A stretch of DNA of 64,000 bases from assembly GCA_038380795.1 (NCBI GenBank), contig CM076272.1, forward strand, positions 6,010,001 through 6,074,000, read 5' to 3'. Below are positions 13,120 through 26,900 of this stretch, piece after piece; positions within the stretch are counted from its first letter, which is position 1, and each line of letters starts with the position of its first letter. Both the position numbers and the translations under genes were made by a program. Origin of the DNA: Pyrocephalus nanus (taxonomy: Eukaryota; Chordata; Aves; Passeriformes; Tyrannidae). The notes under the pieces are model-generated. The model was given only the letters and a program-made list of their open reading frames with translations, did no database searches and was not told where the DNA came from.

Positions 13120-13300
13120 TGGCAGAGGCAGATATAATCTTCAAATACTTTGAGTGCTAAAGAGAAGGCTGTTCTTTCTGTCTGATGGAGGAGATAAGAA
13201 GAAATAGATTTAAACTGAGGTAAGGGAAACATAGGTTTGATGTTAAAAAAAACTTCTCATGGTAAGAATATAAGGAAGAACAGATGATATTCATGGGGTA
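13120..13300 (+). mobile_element. Degenerate CR1 fragment
   Basis: The segment resembles the 3' part of avian CR1 by eye. It has a 'cttcaaatactttgag' block, then 'agaaatagatttaaactga', 'aggtttgatgtta' and 'aacttctcatggtaagaat', in the order found in CR1 ORF2. It is heavily mutated, has no open frame and lacks the terminal repeat, so it is an old dead copy. It lies in the same orientation as the host gene. Confidence 0.55.
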
Positions 13301-16300
13301 ATATTTAGAATTTCTGTGATGGATGTCTCTGTGAATGTGTTGAACAAATGTTTATCAGGAATGATGTGCAGGTGTTTGTGATTCTGCCAGAGACCTGAGG
13401 TGAGACCCCTGTCTCTTTGTGGGCTGTGACTTTATATCAATGTTGTTCTCATTTCTTACTTGGTATTCAAACATAGCCTTATTAAAGGTATCAAATAATC
13501 TATTTAAAAACAAGTTTGCTTTTTACTATAGACTTTTAAATAATAAGGAAAGATGCATTTTTTTTTATAAACTGTACTTTTAAAAGTAGATAAAAGGCAA
13601 GTTTTCTGGGTTTCCTTTTTTTAATACTATCTTTAGGGTAAAACATTATTTGGGCAATAGCCTCATAGTTATGGACTAGAAACCTGAAGCCATCTGATAA
13701 TCATAGTTCCTGAAGAACACAGATGCCCTGTTAACTCCTTGTGCAGCCTAATTATAAGACAATTTATATGAGGTCAGTAATGATGCAGTCTCAAACTGGC
13801 ACTGTCCAGTCTGCACAAGCTGTCCAGGGTCTCTGTTCTTAACTGCTCTACAACATAGTATTTCTGCCTATCTTACATCTCTTCTCTTTTGTCCTGCAGC
13901 TGAGATGGTCATGCTGCTGCTCCGGTTTCAGTACTCTGCCTGATTAGACATCTTTTGTAACAATGACAGCAGAGAGATGTTGCAATCCAGCTTCCAGATA
14001 GCTTTAGGGGGAATAAATCTACCAGCTAAAATAGAGTAACTCAGAGAAACAATTGCTTCATTCTGGGAAGCCCCGGAATTAATTTAGATAAAATCAGATT
14101 CTTTGTTTTTAGTTGAATGAGAAATGCCACGGGTCTGGAGTGTGTTCTGTTCTAGTTAAAGGCACTTAGAGGCATGGTAACCACCTTGGAACCCTGCTTT
14201 GCCCTGGAAACAAGAGAGGCACAAGTTTCTTGTGATGGTCTCACGGAGGCTCTGAGGCTGTCTGTCAGTCTTAGCTGTTATACCACTGGAGAGGATTCTC
14301 TTCATGCCAAACTGTGTTTAATCTTGAAGTCTGTATTTGTTAAACTTTTCCCAGGCCTTCTAACACATCTAGCAGCTCCAGACTCGAGGGGCTGTTAGCA
14401 GCTCTAAGGACGTGTTTCTAACGGGGTGTGGGTTCCCAGCTTTGTAGCTCTGGAAGTTCTTTCCATTCTTTTCCTGCAGTAACCTAGACATGTGTGTGGT
14501 GGCATCCCTAGGCAGCATCTTCTGAGTATTTCTGGATGGGTGTCTCTGCTGTCTGGCAGAGTTCCTTCCATGTGAGAGGAGGTCGGATTTTTCAGGAAGA
14601 AAGGGAGTGGAGGAGAGTAGGATTTGATGAACAATATGTGATTTTAACAAAACAGTGAATAACAAAAGTGGTGTTTGGTAACATCCACATACACACTCAG
14701 ACGGTACAGAATGTGGAAACTAAATAACTAGTGCTGAAGTCTAATGAAGCATTAGACCATATCCCAGTCCTTGTTGTGTGCTGATTTTGCAGCTTAAAGT
14801 TATGAACGTGTGCATGACTGATTCTTTAACCTGCAGTATTGGAGAATGTGGATTCTGTCTTCTGCACCCTGCATATGGTTATTTTTCCTCTGAAACCTAT
14901 GGACAGGGAAATTAAATAAGAGAATTGGACTTGGGTATTTGACTGAGTAATTTGTTAAAATATTTCCAAATAGTCTAGATGTTTTTCTTACAATAAAACT
15001 TTTGGGAAAATGAAGTAAACCCCAGGACAATTCCCAAAGCAGTTGATGGAAATCCACTGTAACTCCCTCTATTATAACTCCTACACACCCACAGTTCAGC
15101 TGAGATGTTCTTTTAGAAGCTGAGTATGCTTAAAACCATCAGGAAATACTATGTTCTGGGTGGGGTTTTTTGTTTTGTTTTGCTTGTTTGGTTTTTTTTT
15201 TTAAATATTGCTGCTTTTTAATCTTTTTTTTTTTTTTTCTTTGTTTACATCCACACTAGTTTCAGAGAAGCTTACACAATGTAGATTTTTCAACAAAAAT
15301 CTATTTGTAGTTTCCTAACTCATACTTGTAGGAGTTTTTATTTAGCTTGAGTGTATTAGAACTGTTTAAAGTACCATTTGGCTACTCTTGGCTTAGTGAT
15401 ATGTGTTTAGGAGCTTAACATGAAGAAAGAAGTTTATCTTATCAAGCAGCATTTTTTTAAAATTTTTTTATTTTTATTTTTTAATTTTAAGAGACATTTT
15501 ACCAACAAATTCGGGAAGAGCAGAACTCAGCAGGTTGCTTCCTCAGATACACACACAAAAATCGGTTTCTGGCATGTCAGCATGAGACTGTTAGCTGAAA
15601 GAATGAACCAAATTACTTCCCTAGCAGGGAAGTGCAGATAGTGGAATTAAGACTTGGGGAGATGACAGAACCAAATTGGGAAAATTGTGGGAAAACATTT
15701 GACTGAGTAATGTTCTCTGCTTTTAGACCTTATAATTTTTGAATGAAAGTCTTGGAAGCTTGTCTGACATACAAAGTCAGAATTTACCAATACAGAGTTT
15801 CTAGTTTCAGAAATACCTGACTACCTGATTTTTATATATGTGTTTAATTACTTTAAACAATGCTGTCTCTGCTGTCAGAAGTGCACAAAAACTGAAAGAC
15901 CATCCTTGTATTTTCCTGTATCTGAGTTTAGGATACTACTCTGTTTGTTAATCCCTTCTCTGTAAATGGCACAGTTTTGTACAATAATTCAAATACACTA
16001 AATATAGTATGTTTGTTAGATAGAAATAAAAATTTTTATGCAAAAGACTCTTATATTTTCTATAACCCTGTTTCTGGAAACAGGGATTATAGTATAGATT
16101 AGAAGCCTCTTGGAGTTATTTTCATGATCTAACTTATTTATTCTTCATTCATAGTATAGAATTTGTATTTTCAAGTGTACTCCTCTGTCAGGCCAAAATA
16201 CTCATCAATAATAGCAAAAAAGGGAGAAAATGTTTTGTGAAACCAAATTGCATTTTAAAATTAGCCAAGCTCTCTGAAACTGGTTAAACTGAAACCTTTC

Positions 16301-17811
16301 TTAATATTTGAATGATTAACTTTCCTTGTCCATCAGTACTGCACATATGAACTGTTGGACATCCCGCTGCTTATCAAGCTCTCTGTCTGCCTTCCCTGTG
16401 CTTATTGTATTAAAATTTAACCTTGTCTGATAAGTGTCACACTGTGATGAAGTGACTGTTAAACTATAAAACTCCTTCTCCTAGACATCTTATGAAGTCT
16501 GTATTCCCAATTTTACAGAAGTCATTCCTGGGTGGATTTTTGACTGATCGTGTGGTGCTGTGTTTTTCATTTCCAGATGAAATTTCTGACGGAAATATTG
16601 CATTGTTTGAACATCTTAGTTATGGTACTAAATAGTAGCATTGAAGCAATGGACTTGCTTTGAATTTATACATATCTTTTTTGTCACTCAGTTGTAGGTG
16701 AATATTGACTTCAATGGAGCTGCAGTATCTAAAACTGATTTTCAGTGTCTGGAGGCAGTGTCAGGATTTATTTTTACAAGCTTTTGATTGGGGCACTACA
16801 ATACTGTTGAGGAATTTGAACCTGTTGGGCTCAGTGTCATTTTTTTATGCTGGCTCTAAATTAAAGATGAAATAAACTAGGTGTTTTATCTTGCTATGAG
16901 ACACATGATGTCTCTAGAAAAAGCAACTATTTATCAAGTGAATGTGAATGTACTCCCCACAAAATTTTGAGATTATTATGCTTTAGGATGTGTGTTATTG
17001 GGGGGTTTTGTGTTTATTTTCCCCCATCTTGTGTTGGATTCAAATATGCTTGTTGAGAGGTCATCACTGCTAAGTCAGGACAAATAAGGAACAGAAGAGG
17101 GGAAAAAGCTGAGGGGAAAGAGAGGAACAGAGGGGAGGAAAAGGTGGCCAAGGTCCCTCATTTGGTCATGGTGAGCAGTTAGAGCAGTTCAGCTCCTTGT
17201 GGGAATGGAGCCTGAGCAGCAATGCATTGTAGTGGCCAAACCCCCACATTACTCAAATTCTGTTCCTAAAAGAGAATTCCTACAATGAACATGTACTTAA
17301 GAGCAGTTTAGCTGTCTGTAGGATACTGGGTTTTGCAGAGGGTGACTTCTGGTTTGCCTGGAGGAGTGGGTTGGTATTTTTTTGGTTTCTTTTCAGTAGA
17401 CACACAAGTTTTCCTTACCTCTAGAAGGAGTAGCTTCTGAGTTACCTCTGTTTGCCTTTTTCACCTTTCTGTGTTTTCCATTTTCTCCACGACATAGTAG
17501 CAGTGCATTGATTTTATTGGCAGAATACATGAAATTGAATAATAAGTTTATCAGAAGTTCATTTAAAAAATTAATATGTCCCTTGGGTTGACTGTGAGGG
17601 ATCTCTGCATTTTCCCTTTGCTTCAGGACAAGATGATTGATTAAAAATACTTAATTCCCCCACTTGCCTGCTCCCATGCCCTTTATGGTGACCCTTAAAA
17701 TTGCTTTACATTACATTTATTTGCTGTAGGATAGACCTTTTTCCTGGCAGCCATGTACCTTCCTGAGTTTGTCCTAGGAATGGAACACTTATATGTGACA
17801 ACTAAAATGAC

Positions 17812-18714
17812 ATGTCACCAGTGGTGTCCCCCAGGGATCAGTGCTGGGCCCAGTCCTGTTTAACATCTTTATCGATGATTTAGATGAGGAGATTGAGTCC
17901 ATCATTAGCAAATTTGCAGACGACACCAAGTTGGGAGGGAGTGTTGACCTGCTGGAAGGCAGGAGGGCTCTGCGGAGGGACCTGGATAGGCTGAAGAGTT
18001 GGTCTGATTCCAACGGGATGAAGTTCAATAAGGCCAAGTGCCAGGTCCTGCACTTTGGCCACAACAACTCCCTGCAGCGCTACAGGCTGGGGACAGAGTG
18101 GCTGGAGAGCAGCCAGGCAGAAAGGGATCTGGAGGTGCTGATTGACAGGAAGCTGAACATGAGCCAGAGTGTGTCCAGGTGGCCAAGAAGGCCAATGGCA
18201 TCCTGGCCTGCATCAAGAACAATGTGGCCAGCAGGAGCAGGGAAGTGATCCTTCCCTTGTACTCAGCGCTGATGAGGCTGCACCTTGAGTGTTGTGTTCA
18301 GTTCTGGGCCCCTCAGTTCAGGAAAGACACTGAGGTGCTGGAGCAGGTCCAGAGAAGAGCAACGAGGCTGGTGAAGGGACTTGAGCACAAGTCCTATGAG
18401 GAAAGGCTGAGGGAACTAGGGTTGTTTAGTCTGGAGAAGAGGAGGCTCGGGGTGACCTCATCACTCTCTACAACTACCTGAGAGGAGGTTGTAGCCCGGT
18501 GAGGGTCGGTCTCTTCTCCCAGGCAATCAGCAGCAGGACAAGAGGGCACAGGCTTAAGCTCTGCCAGGGGAGTTTTAGGTTGGATATTAGAAAGAAGTTC
18601 TTTACAGAGAGAGTGATCAGGCATTGGAATGGCCTGCCCAGAGAGGTGGTGGATTCATTGTCCCTGGAGGTTTTTAAGACGAGGCTGGATGTGGCACTGA
18701 GTGCCATGATCTAG
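17812..18714 (+). pseudogene. CR1 ORF2 reverse transcriptase remnant
   Basis: This is the decayed coding part of the CR1 copy above. It retains the reverse-transcriptase core, with SGVPQGS and FADD motifs, and the conserved CR1 C-terminal region ([48 protein letters not shown]). The endonuclease and N-terminal RT parts are absent because of 5' truncation. Two frame changes, near 18170 and 18480, prevent production of a functional protein. Confidence 0.93.
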
Positions 18715-18805
18715 TAATCACAGTGGGAGTGGACCAAGGGTTGGACTTGATGATCTCGGAGGTCTCTTCCAACCCAGTTAATTCTATGATTCTATGATTC
18801 TATGA
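17812..18805 (+). mobile_element. CR1 LINE retrotransposon, 5'-truncated, inactive
   Basis: This is the 3' end, about 1 kb, of an avian CR1 element. Translation begins in the reverse transcriptase at [18 protein letters not shown] and continues through the FADDTKL box that carries the catalytic aspartates. The coding then moves between three frames: 17841 to about 18170, about 18179-18481, and 18499-18714. At least two frameshifts therefore break it. It ends in the CR1 3' UTR with three copies of the ATTCTATG repeat (18781-18805), the usual CR1 tail used for target-primed insertion. CR1 inserts usually have variable 5' truncation and no clear target duplication, which fits here. It lies in the sense orientation of the THSD4 intron. 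Confidence 0.96.
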
Positions 18806-20293
18806 CTTAAAGGAATTCTGACATATTCTGAGATTAATTGGACTGCTTACTTGAAGGGGCAAAAGCAAGGAGATGAGTTTGGTCACGAAATACCCACGGA
18901 TTTATTTTCATCTTTGTGTCTTTCCATCTTTGCTTTCTTAGGCAGTCTTGCTGGCTTGCTCCAGTACACTGCACTGCTGCAAGAGGCTTAAAATGGGAGG
19001 AATAATTCCTTCTACTGGGCTGTAGGAAGAGGATAATGGAGATGTAAGTGGGAAGGTAAAGGGAGAATGTGCAAAGAGGGTGATAACTTTAAGAGCACTA
19101 TTTCAAGTGACAAGAATTGGGTTACTAAATCTGACTGTGATGCAATGTTTAGGATTCATATAGGAAATTCTGTGTTTAAATGTGATCCTACACTTTCAGT
19201 TATATTGTAATAGTGACAGTGGATGACAAAGTTTCTTAATTTCCATTGTTGTTGTGTGCCCTACCACACCCCATAAAAGTCACTGTTCTGTAACTGAAGA
19301 GGATGCAGCTGCCCAATACACACTATAACAGAGCACAATGTGGAGCATGAAGCAAATCTATATCCTTGAAACACTGGAGGAAATTGGAGTTAGACAGAGT
19401 AGTTCATATCTAAGCCTGGCTTTTGGCCAAGACATCAGGACTAAAGCTAAAGCCTAATAACTCTAAGGAGTACTGTGGGATCTCCACCACAGCTGGTCAC
19501 CACTTTGCTTTTCCATATCCTCAGAAGCAGAAGCATGTAAGGAAGGTTATTCTTCCTTGCAATCCAGGAAAGGTAAAGCTCTGCCCTAAGGCCAGCAGTG
19601 GCTGAAGTCAGAACTTGCTGAGCTGGAACTTGTTGACAGACCTGCTAGAGAGTTACTGGGGGTCTGTCCTGCTGGGCTGTGCACACTAAGCTGAATTTTC
19701 CTAGAGCAGCTCTGTCACCCTATATCTGCACAGCGCTGCTGTTTCCTGGTCCTGTGCAACAAATGGGTACAGGTGTCACACTTCTTCCTGTAATGCTTTT
19801 CTTGTTTATGGGATACCTGCTGTCCATTATGATGGTATTTACATACACATCAGTTCCATAGAATGCTTCCAACTCAAAGGGAGTCCATATTCCTCTTGCA
19901 GCTTTTCACTGCTTGCCTTCAGCACAGCTGCTGGATTTTAACTGTATAGATATACATGCTGTTCCATTCCAAAACTTTGGTAAAATAGTCTTTCTAGCTA
20001 AGGTTGTTGCTATTCTTGTTGCAGTGATCTTTAGGAAACAGGAGAGATGTAGTCTGTGACAAGGCTTTGTCTTTAAAATGAGCCTTTTAGTGCAACAGAA
20101 TATTTACAACAATAGCTGAAAGAATTTTCTTGCTATTTCTGCCTTGTTACTAATCCCCTGTCCTTGGTGTTGTGGATTAAAGTGGTTAGGGAATAAAATT
20201 CTTCTTTGGGGAAAGGAGATGGGATAAGGATACATTATTTTATCAAGGCCAGTGGTTTTGTTATTTTTAACCTGCTTTATCAGGGACCTCTGA

Positions 20294-20344
20294 ATTTTAA
20301 AAAAATTTTTACAAAAATTTTTTAAAAAATTTTAAATTATAAAA
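20294..20344. repeat. A/T-only palindromic tract
   Basis: Alternating runs of A and T (TTTTAAAAAAATTTTT, then AAAAATTTTTTAAAAAATTTT) form nested self-complementary segments over about 50 bp. Such sequence can form hairpins and tends to be unstable. No repeat family is recognised and nothing suggests a function. Confidence 0.8.
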
Positions 20345-23069
20345 TACTGACTTCTTTAATCTCAGAAGGAGGAGTTCTCTGTTTCTCTGGATTCCAGAGC
20401 AGGTGAGCTTACAGGGTCATAGATGAGCTTCTCATCTTCTTTCAGAGCAGTACTGTATTCTGCCTGAGCTTTGGATCAGAGTGATGATAAAGATGAGAAG
20501 CTTTTTGGATCACAGTTGAGTTCTGTTAAGGAATGTTGCCTTCTGTTTTATGACAGCTTGTCCTCTCTGCTTCTGGAGTGATGGGTGGGTGACTCACTGA
20601 GAGATCTGGGGATGTGTTATGTCAATCATTGAATACATCAAATGTGTATTTCTACCACATTTGGATCCCAAACAGCAACTTTTCTAAGAGTGTAGAAATA
20701 TGATAGAATGGCAACAACTTTGTCACAGATGGAGATGATTGACCTGGAGGCCAAGGGTAGTGCAAGGTGGGTGACTTGGACCACAAGTTAATGATAGTTA
20801 ATGATGAGGGAATAGTTTAAAAACTAAAGAAGCCTTATTTGTGATACAGTGAGGGCCTGATGCTTTTCATCTTTACCTTCCTGTAAATGAGAAGCAATCC
20901 TGCTGTTGATAAGGAGTGGTTGTGTGGAACTGGTAGAACTGAGGTCAGGAGTGAGTCATCTGTTGCTTGAAAACACTTAATGGTCTCAACAGAAAAATGG
21001 GAAGAAACTTCTCCCTTAAAACACTGGGCTCCCAAGAGTGCAATGGAGGTGGTCTTGGTGTGAAAAAAAAGTAGCCAAACTTGGGGGAAGCTTCAAGCTT
21101 TGCTGGCACAGAAACGGTTCTGACCTTTTTCCAGAACTGTTTACTTTCAAGACTAATCAAATAATATTGAAGTTTCTTCAGATGTGGTCAAAGTTGTTTG
21201 AAGGGGCAGTTAGGCTGTCCAGGCATTGTGACTCCTTTCAGTGATTTGTGAATAAAAAGGTCTTCTATTTCCAGGCTTTTTAGCCCTTTAATCTTCACAG
21301 GCACAGATGTTCAGACAGAGATTTCATACAAAAAACAGAAACCTAAATCGTTTAAGCTGGTAATATTTACACTTACCAAGTACTGTAAAATTCAAATGCT
21401 TTACTGCTTCTCTGGTTAAAGGCTTCCAAAATGCACTGAAGGATTAAAATAAGTGAGCACACTAGCCAAGCAGACATGTACACATTGTGTCATGATGTTT
21501 TGTTTGGCCCCTGCTCCATTTTTCTACCAGTCTTGAGAGATCTGAAAAGTTATCTGCAACTTTAAGGTTTTTTTTGGTAGATTGGTTTTTATCAAACCAG
21601 CGAAGTTCTACATGTTTCTTATAAAAGGCGTAAAAAATACAATTGTTTCAAATGAACATGTATTAAGTGGACTGTAGGGACTTTCTGCCTGGAAATTATC
21701 ATGGCTGTATAGGTATGGTCTTTATTGGAAATCAGCTGAGCTAATATTGGAAGAATATTCTTTTAAGATGCTTAAGGAATTAATGAGTTCCGTAGGTGTG
21801 TTTACAACACTGGCAGGGAAATACAATAATGTTACACTTGAACAGGTTCTAAAACTAAACTATCATTTCCCCAGCTCATTGAGAATTTGGCATGCTCTGC
21901 TCTCTGCAACAGTTCAGGTCTCCTTTCTGGGAGTCTGCCTGCTTTTGTTCTCACAATCCTGAAATTTTAAGAAGGCAAAGTCCAGCTCTTACTCTGTGGC
22001 TTGATCTTTGATCAGTTATATAATAATTGAAGGTGGGTGAGGAATACTGTGTTCCTCTCATCTCAGATGTGACATATGCATTTTAAATAGTAACAATATA
22101 CTATTTTACTGCTGCTCTGAATCCTCAGTCAGGCTGAGCCTGGTTGTGATAAAAGCTGCCTGCATATCTTTTGTGACAGGCTGTGCCCTACTGAAACCTT
22201 TAATCAGTCAGAACTATAAAATAAAGGAGGTGTGACCCTGGCGTAATGGAATAAATGAGGAGGTCATGTTTTCCAAGTGCCTCAATACTTGGTTAATAAT
22301 GATGAGGACAGCTTGGTGTCGTAGTGTGGGTTATCAAGGCATGAGAAAGACCATGTAGGAGACAATGAAACAGTGCCTAAAGCCTGAAGGGTGTTAGGGG
22401 ATATGAACAGAATTGGAGCTCTTTGCTCTGGGAGGCACAGGACAAATAGGACAGTAGGAGCTGAAAATAAGAAATTACATGCTGGCTTCAGCTAATTCTA
22501 CTCTGTGTCCAGGACATGGACATGATTTAACCAAGGGAATACCATTGGTAGGACTTTTCTGAGCAGGTGATAAAATGTTCTTCTGGATACAATTTCTCGC
22601 CTTTGGGTGAAAATAATACTATAAAGTTTTGTGGAACATACATGCATGTCTGTTGTATCCCTTTCAGATGTATATTTATGAATATGATGTAATTAATTAG
22701 TTCATGAATCCATTTATAGTCTGGGCATTTAACCAGAAAAAGAATTACTGGATAAGATGTTAGAAATTAAATCTATGAAATATAATATTAATGTATCTAA
22801 ACTGAAATTGGAAAAAAAAACAAACCTGAAGTGTCTGAGTTGGTTTCAATATCTCCAGGTTTAAAGCTTTCCATTGTCTTGTATCCCTTTTCAGTTTTGA
22901 ATTTGGATTGCTATAACATGCTTAGTATCTGCAAAATACTTAGTAACATTGGCTGTGGCTATAGCAGCTTATTTATGTAGCTGGCTAAAATGTATATACT
23001 GTCACCAAGCATTATAATCATTATTACTCTGAAATTCCATCATTAATTCACATTTGAAGTGCTGTATGT

Positions 23070-23340
23070 GGCATTGCACACCCGTGTAGGAATGTAGGAG
23101 TGGACAAGGTGCTGAGAATGAGGAATTCCTTACGAAAAGGGACTGGACAGATTAGGACTGCTGAATTCCAGAAAGAGATCCTGGAAGTGGGTTGTGTTAG
23201 CAATTGCAAATCAAACATCATGGTATGATGAAGGAGAACACAGAATGATCATTCATTTATCACCAAGAAAATAATTGGGGAGACACAGTGAAATTGTCAG
23301 GCTGCAGGTATAACCAGAGGTAAGAAAAACACTTTTTCAA
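23070..23340 (+). mobile_element. Ancient CR1/L3-like fragment
   Basis: Several blocks in order resemble the 3' part of old CR1/L3-type LINE ORF2 by eye: 'gtggacaaggtgctgagaatg', 'attaggactgctgaattcc', 'gaatgatcattcatttatca', and 'ggctgcaggtataaccagag'. There is no open frame and divergence is high, so this is a fossil copy. Recognition is from memory of the family and not from alignment. Confidence 0.45.
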
Positions 23341-24076
23341 TTTAAGATGCACAATCTTTTGAAAGCCAAGATTAAAAATATGCTAAAAAGGATATTTACT
23401 GTATTCATGGAGAATAGGTCCAACGGTGGTCACGGGAAAGAATTGCAATATGGTGTTCAGCTGAAAGAAGTCCTTATATTACTGATTTGTTGGAAGCAGA
23501 GGGTCTGTGGATGTCTCTGAATGTGCCCTGGTTCTTACACTGTTCCTGAAATTATTGCTTCTTCCACACTGTCAGAAACATAGTACTGTTCTATACCATA
23601 CCATGGATGGGCCTCTGATTTATCCACTTGTCCCCCCTGCTTTTCTGAACAGTTAATTTGTATGTAAGCTATGGTTTAATAGGATGAAGTATCCTACAGT
23701 ATTTAGAATTAGTGTTTGTCAGATCAGTACTGCACTGTCTGCCATTGTCCTCCTGCACAACAACTTCAGATTTAAGTATTTGTGGCTTTCAGTTCAAGTG
23801 ATGTTTCCTCTTCATGGACATTCTTGCATAGTATAGTTTCAATAACTGCTGCTGAAATCCCAGGATGGGGATCTTATTTCTTGATTCTGACAGAGGCTGT
23901 ATTAGAAATTTGCACTGCATTTCTACAGTTAGTATTCTCTTAATTTTTGCTGCAATTTTGGATTCAGGATCAGAGTGAGTGCTGAATTACAGGAATTCAG
24001 GATAAACTGTTTTTCTATTTAAAATGTCATCTACTTCAGCCTATTGGTAGCATGTTTAATTCAGTATGTTTTTTGC

Positions 24077-24093
24077 AAAAAAAAAAAAAAAAA
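24077..24093. repeat. Poly-A tract, 17 bp
   Basis: An uninterrupted run of 17 A with no recognisable retrotransposed gene upstream. It is most simply a homopolymer microsatellite. Confidence 0.9.
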
Positions 24094-26875
24094 TCCCAAC
24101 AAACTCTTAGAATAAAATCTGGATGTAATGCAGCTCCTGTGTGGAAAAGGAGCAAAATACAAGAAGACTGGGGGAAAACCAGAAAGGGATGCAGAGCTGA
24201 TGTGTGAAGGAAGGGGTGACCATGAAACTGCTCTTCTAAAAATCCTGCCTGGATTCAGTTTGCCACTTACTGTTGGAAAGGCAGCAGATTGGAAGATACT
24301 TGGTGCATAACAGTCATTATAAATAATCTTTGACAGCAAGTTAATAGGAGTTAGTGCAGATGTAGAAATTGCAAGCACTTGCACACCTGAAAGCTCCTCT
24401 TACTTTTCATTGCATTGTTTATTGTACAGCTGCACACAGTGAAATGCGTTGCTTCCACTTACAAACCTGTCCCGCCAAATAACTGAAAAATATATAGGGA
24501 AGAAAGAAAGGGGGAAGTTAAGCAGGGGGAATAGAGTTTGTAGAGCAAAATATTTGGTTATTGATTAATATGCAGTAGATAGAAATCTTTTTGATGGTGC
24601 ATTTATAGTTAGAATGAATAGGTCACCTAGAGAAGGGATCAGTCATGAATTACGGGAAAGTAGATTAAATGGGTTAGTTACCTCTCCCTTTTTGCAGGCT
24701 ATGTAATTCTATTAAAGAAATTACTTAACTTGGCAAGAAAAGTTCAGTTTGCATTTCACTTGTCCCTCAGTGCAGGCTCAAACTCTTTCTTTCAGAAAGT
24801 GTACTTATAATGGGTAGTTTTTAAAGCAAGAGGGACTTAGTGCCAGGAGTCTCTGAATATGTGGTGTTTCTGAGATGGTCTGAAATACTTGAGCTGTCTC
24901 CTGTAGCTACCTGAAATTGGTTGGCTGTATTGTAGGGCTCTGGTGAAATTTGTTACTGGCTACAAAGTAACTTGGAAATCCCAGGACCAAAAGAAGGGAA
25001 GTGGCCTGTGAGTCCTGTAGTTCAGCCCCTCTGCCCTGGGGAAGGGTCGGTGCCTGGCAGAGCTTTAGAGTTGGCCTTGGTGCTGCCAGGATCTCCTCAG
25101 GCAATCTGTTCCCCTGCTTTGTTTTCCTTTCTGCTGAAGTAGTTTTCCTTACTGGCTAATTTGGATCATCTTTGATAAACTTTAGGTCCACTGTTGTGTG
25201 TTGACCACAGACAAGAACAGTTTGCTGCAAAGAGAAAAGGAACAGCTGCTTGTATTTATTCATGTTAACTGTTTGGAAGACTCATAATTGCCCCCTTTGT
25301 TTTCCATTCCTAAATCTGAGCAGCTTCGGTTTATACAGTCTTTCATAGTAGATTCACTGTGTGAATCATACTGTGTCAATCATACCATTAATCACATCAT
25401 GTTCTCTAAAGATTCATCTGTAGCCTACATCTTAAAGTAAGAAAACAGGGACCTTCATTAAAAATAAAAGTACTTAACCTGATTTGCTACCAAGAATTCC
25501 CATCTCGGAATTTCGTCATCTTATAGTGAAGTAATATTGATGAGTTTGTACATCCGTACAAGACATTATAATGTTACTTTTTCATTAGTTTTATTATTGT
25601 GTTCTTACATAACTAGCTAGATTAAACCTTTTTGTGCTGTGAAGATTAAGGGGTGTGAAATTACTTTAGATTGCCTTCAGTCACATAAAGTATCAATTTA
25701 ACTGAGCCAATTCTTGCTGCAGTGAAGTTTGGCAGTCAGAAAGTTCTCTCTGCGGCAAGTTGACACTTGTCACTGTTATATCACTTTCTGTTTCTGCATA
25801 ATGATATATTTTTTATGTTAGTAGTAACTTGAGTTGCTTATAGACTAATGGTTTTTAGTTGTTCCCTGCATGAATGTCTTTGGCATTTTAAAAAAACAGG
25901 TGCACTGTTGTAGAAATGATTAAGAAGTAGTCTAAATAAGTGAAACATCATTTGTTTGATTACGAAGGATTGCTAGTTTTGTAAGTAAATTTTGCTGCAG
26001 AGTGGGTTCAGACTAGACAGTGTTCCCATGTGTGATTGTTCCCATTCTGTATCTGAGGGAGAGCCACATTAATATGCAGTGTAAGTATGAGCAGTGAATA
26101 TTTACTGTAAAAAATCACACTGAAGAATAGTTTGTTTAGTTGGTCAGATGGTAAGCCAGTGGTGTTCTGTTACTGGATATGAGAACAAATGTAACAGCCA
26201 CAAATCAAGACCTTGTTGCATGTTATTCATAATATTGACATTGTGCAGTATTAGGTTGTACAGGCTATTGGATTATAAAGGTTGATGCCAAATCGGGTAC
26301 CCACAGGAGAAGACTATTAAATACAGAGTCATCTGCTCCTGTTTTCAAATTACATGGGAGAAATGGGTAACATATCACACTAATGCAGATGCCTTTTGTT
26401 ATTCAGAAGTTATAATTAAATGCAGTTTCTTCTGTGGTTGGTGATGAAAGTGTGAGAGCAGCCTCAGAGCAGAGAAATGTTTCAGATTATGCAGACCACA
26501 ACTGACTGTTACACATCAGTACCACAAACTCTGTGCTGGCTTGGCTTGTTGTATTGTGATGCTCAGACCAACCCATGTTTGCAAACCACATTCCCCCCCA
26601 GCCTGCCATGTTCCCAGCCCTGGGATGAGGAATGTGAGCTCCCTGCCACAGGTGGGGTGCAGCTCAGTTATTGACTGCAGGTGGAATCTGTGACTAGAGG
26701 CAAAGTGTGTTAATCTTTTGCTATTATACAATTATTGCTGGAAGTTACATGCTTAGGTTCTCATCCTTTGAAGGGGGCAGAAGTGACAGACAGACAGACA
26801 AAGCTCATTTTGAGGTAGCTACACACTCAAATAGGACTGGAGAGGTATGGCAAGCATTTGTTTGTGGACAGTGCC

Positions 26876-26900
26876 TTTTTTTTTTTTTTTTTTTTTTTTT
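26876..26900. repeat. Poly-T tract, 25 bp
   Basis: An uninterrupted run of 25 T followed by CTCTC. No retrocopy was recognised on the minus strand to its left. A short GACA repeat lies about 90 bp upstream. Confidence 0.9.

Noticed and set aside
18025..18707. Minus-strand frames over the CR1 element
   Set aside because: Antisense shadows of CR1 ORF2. The plus strand carries the reverse-transcriptase motifs.
26707..26900. Poly-T tract as the tail of an antisense retrocopy
   Set aside because: No gene-like sequence on the minus strand adjoins it and no flanking target duplication is evident.
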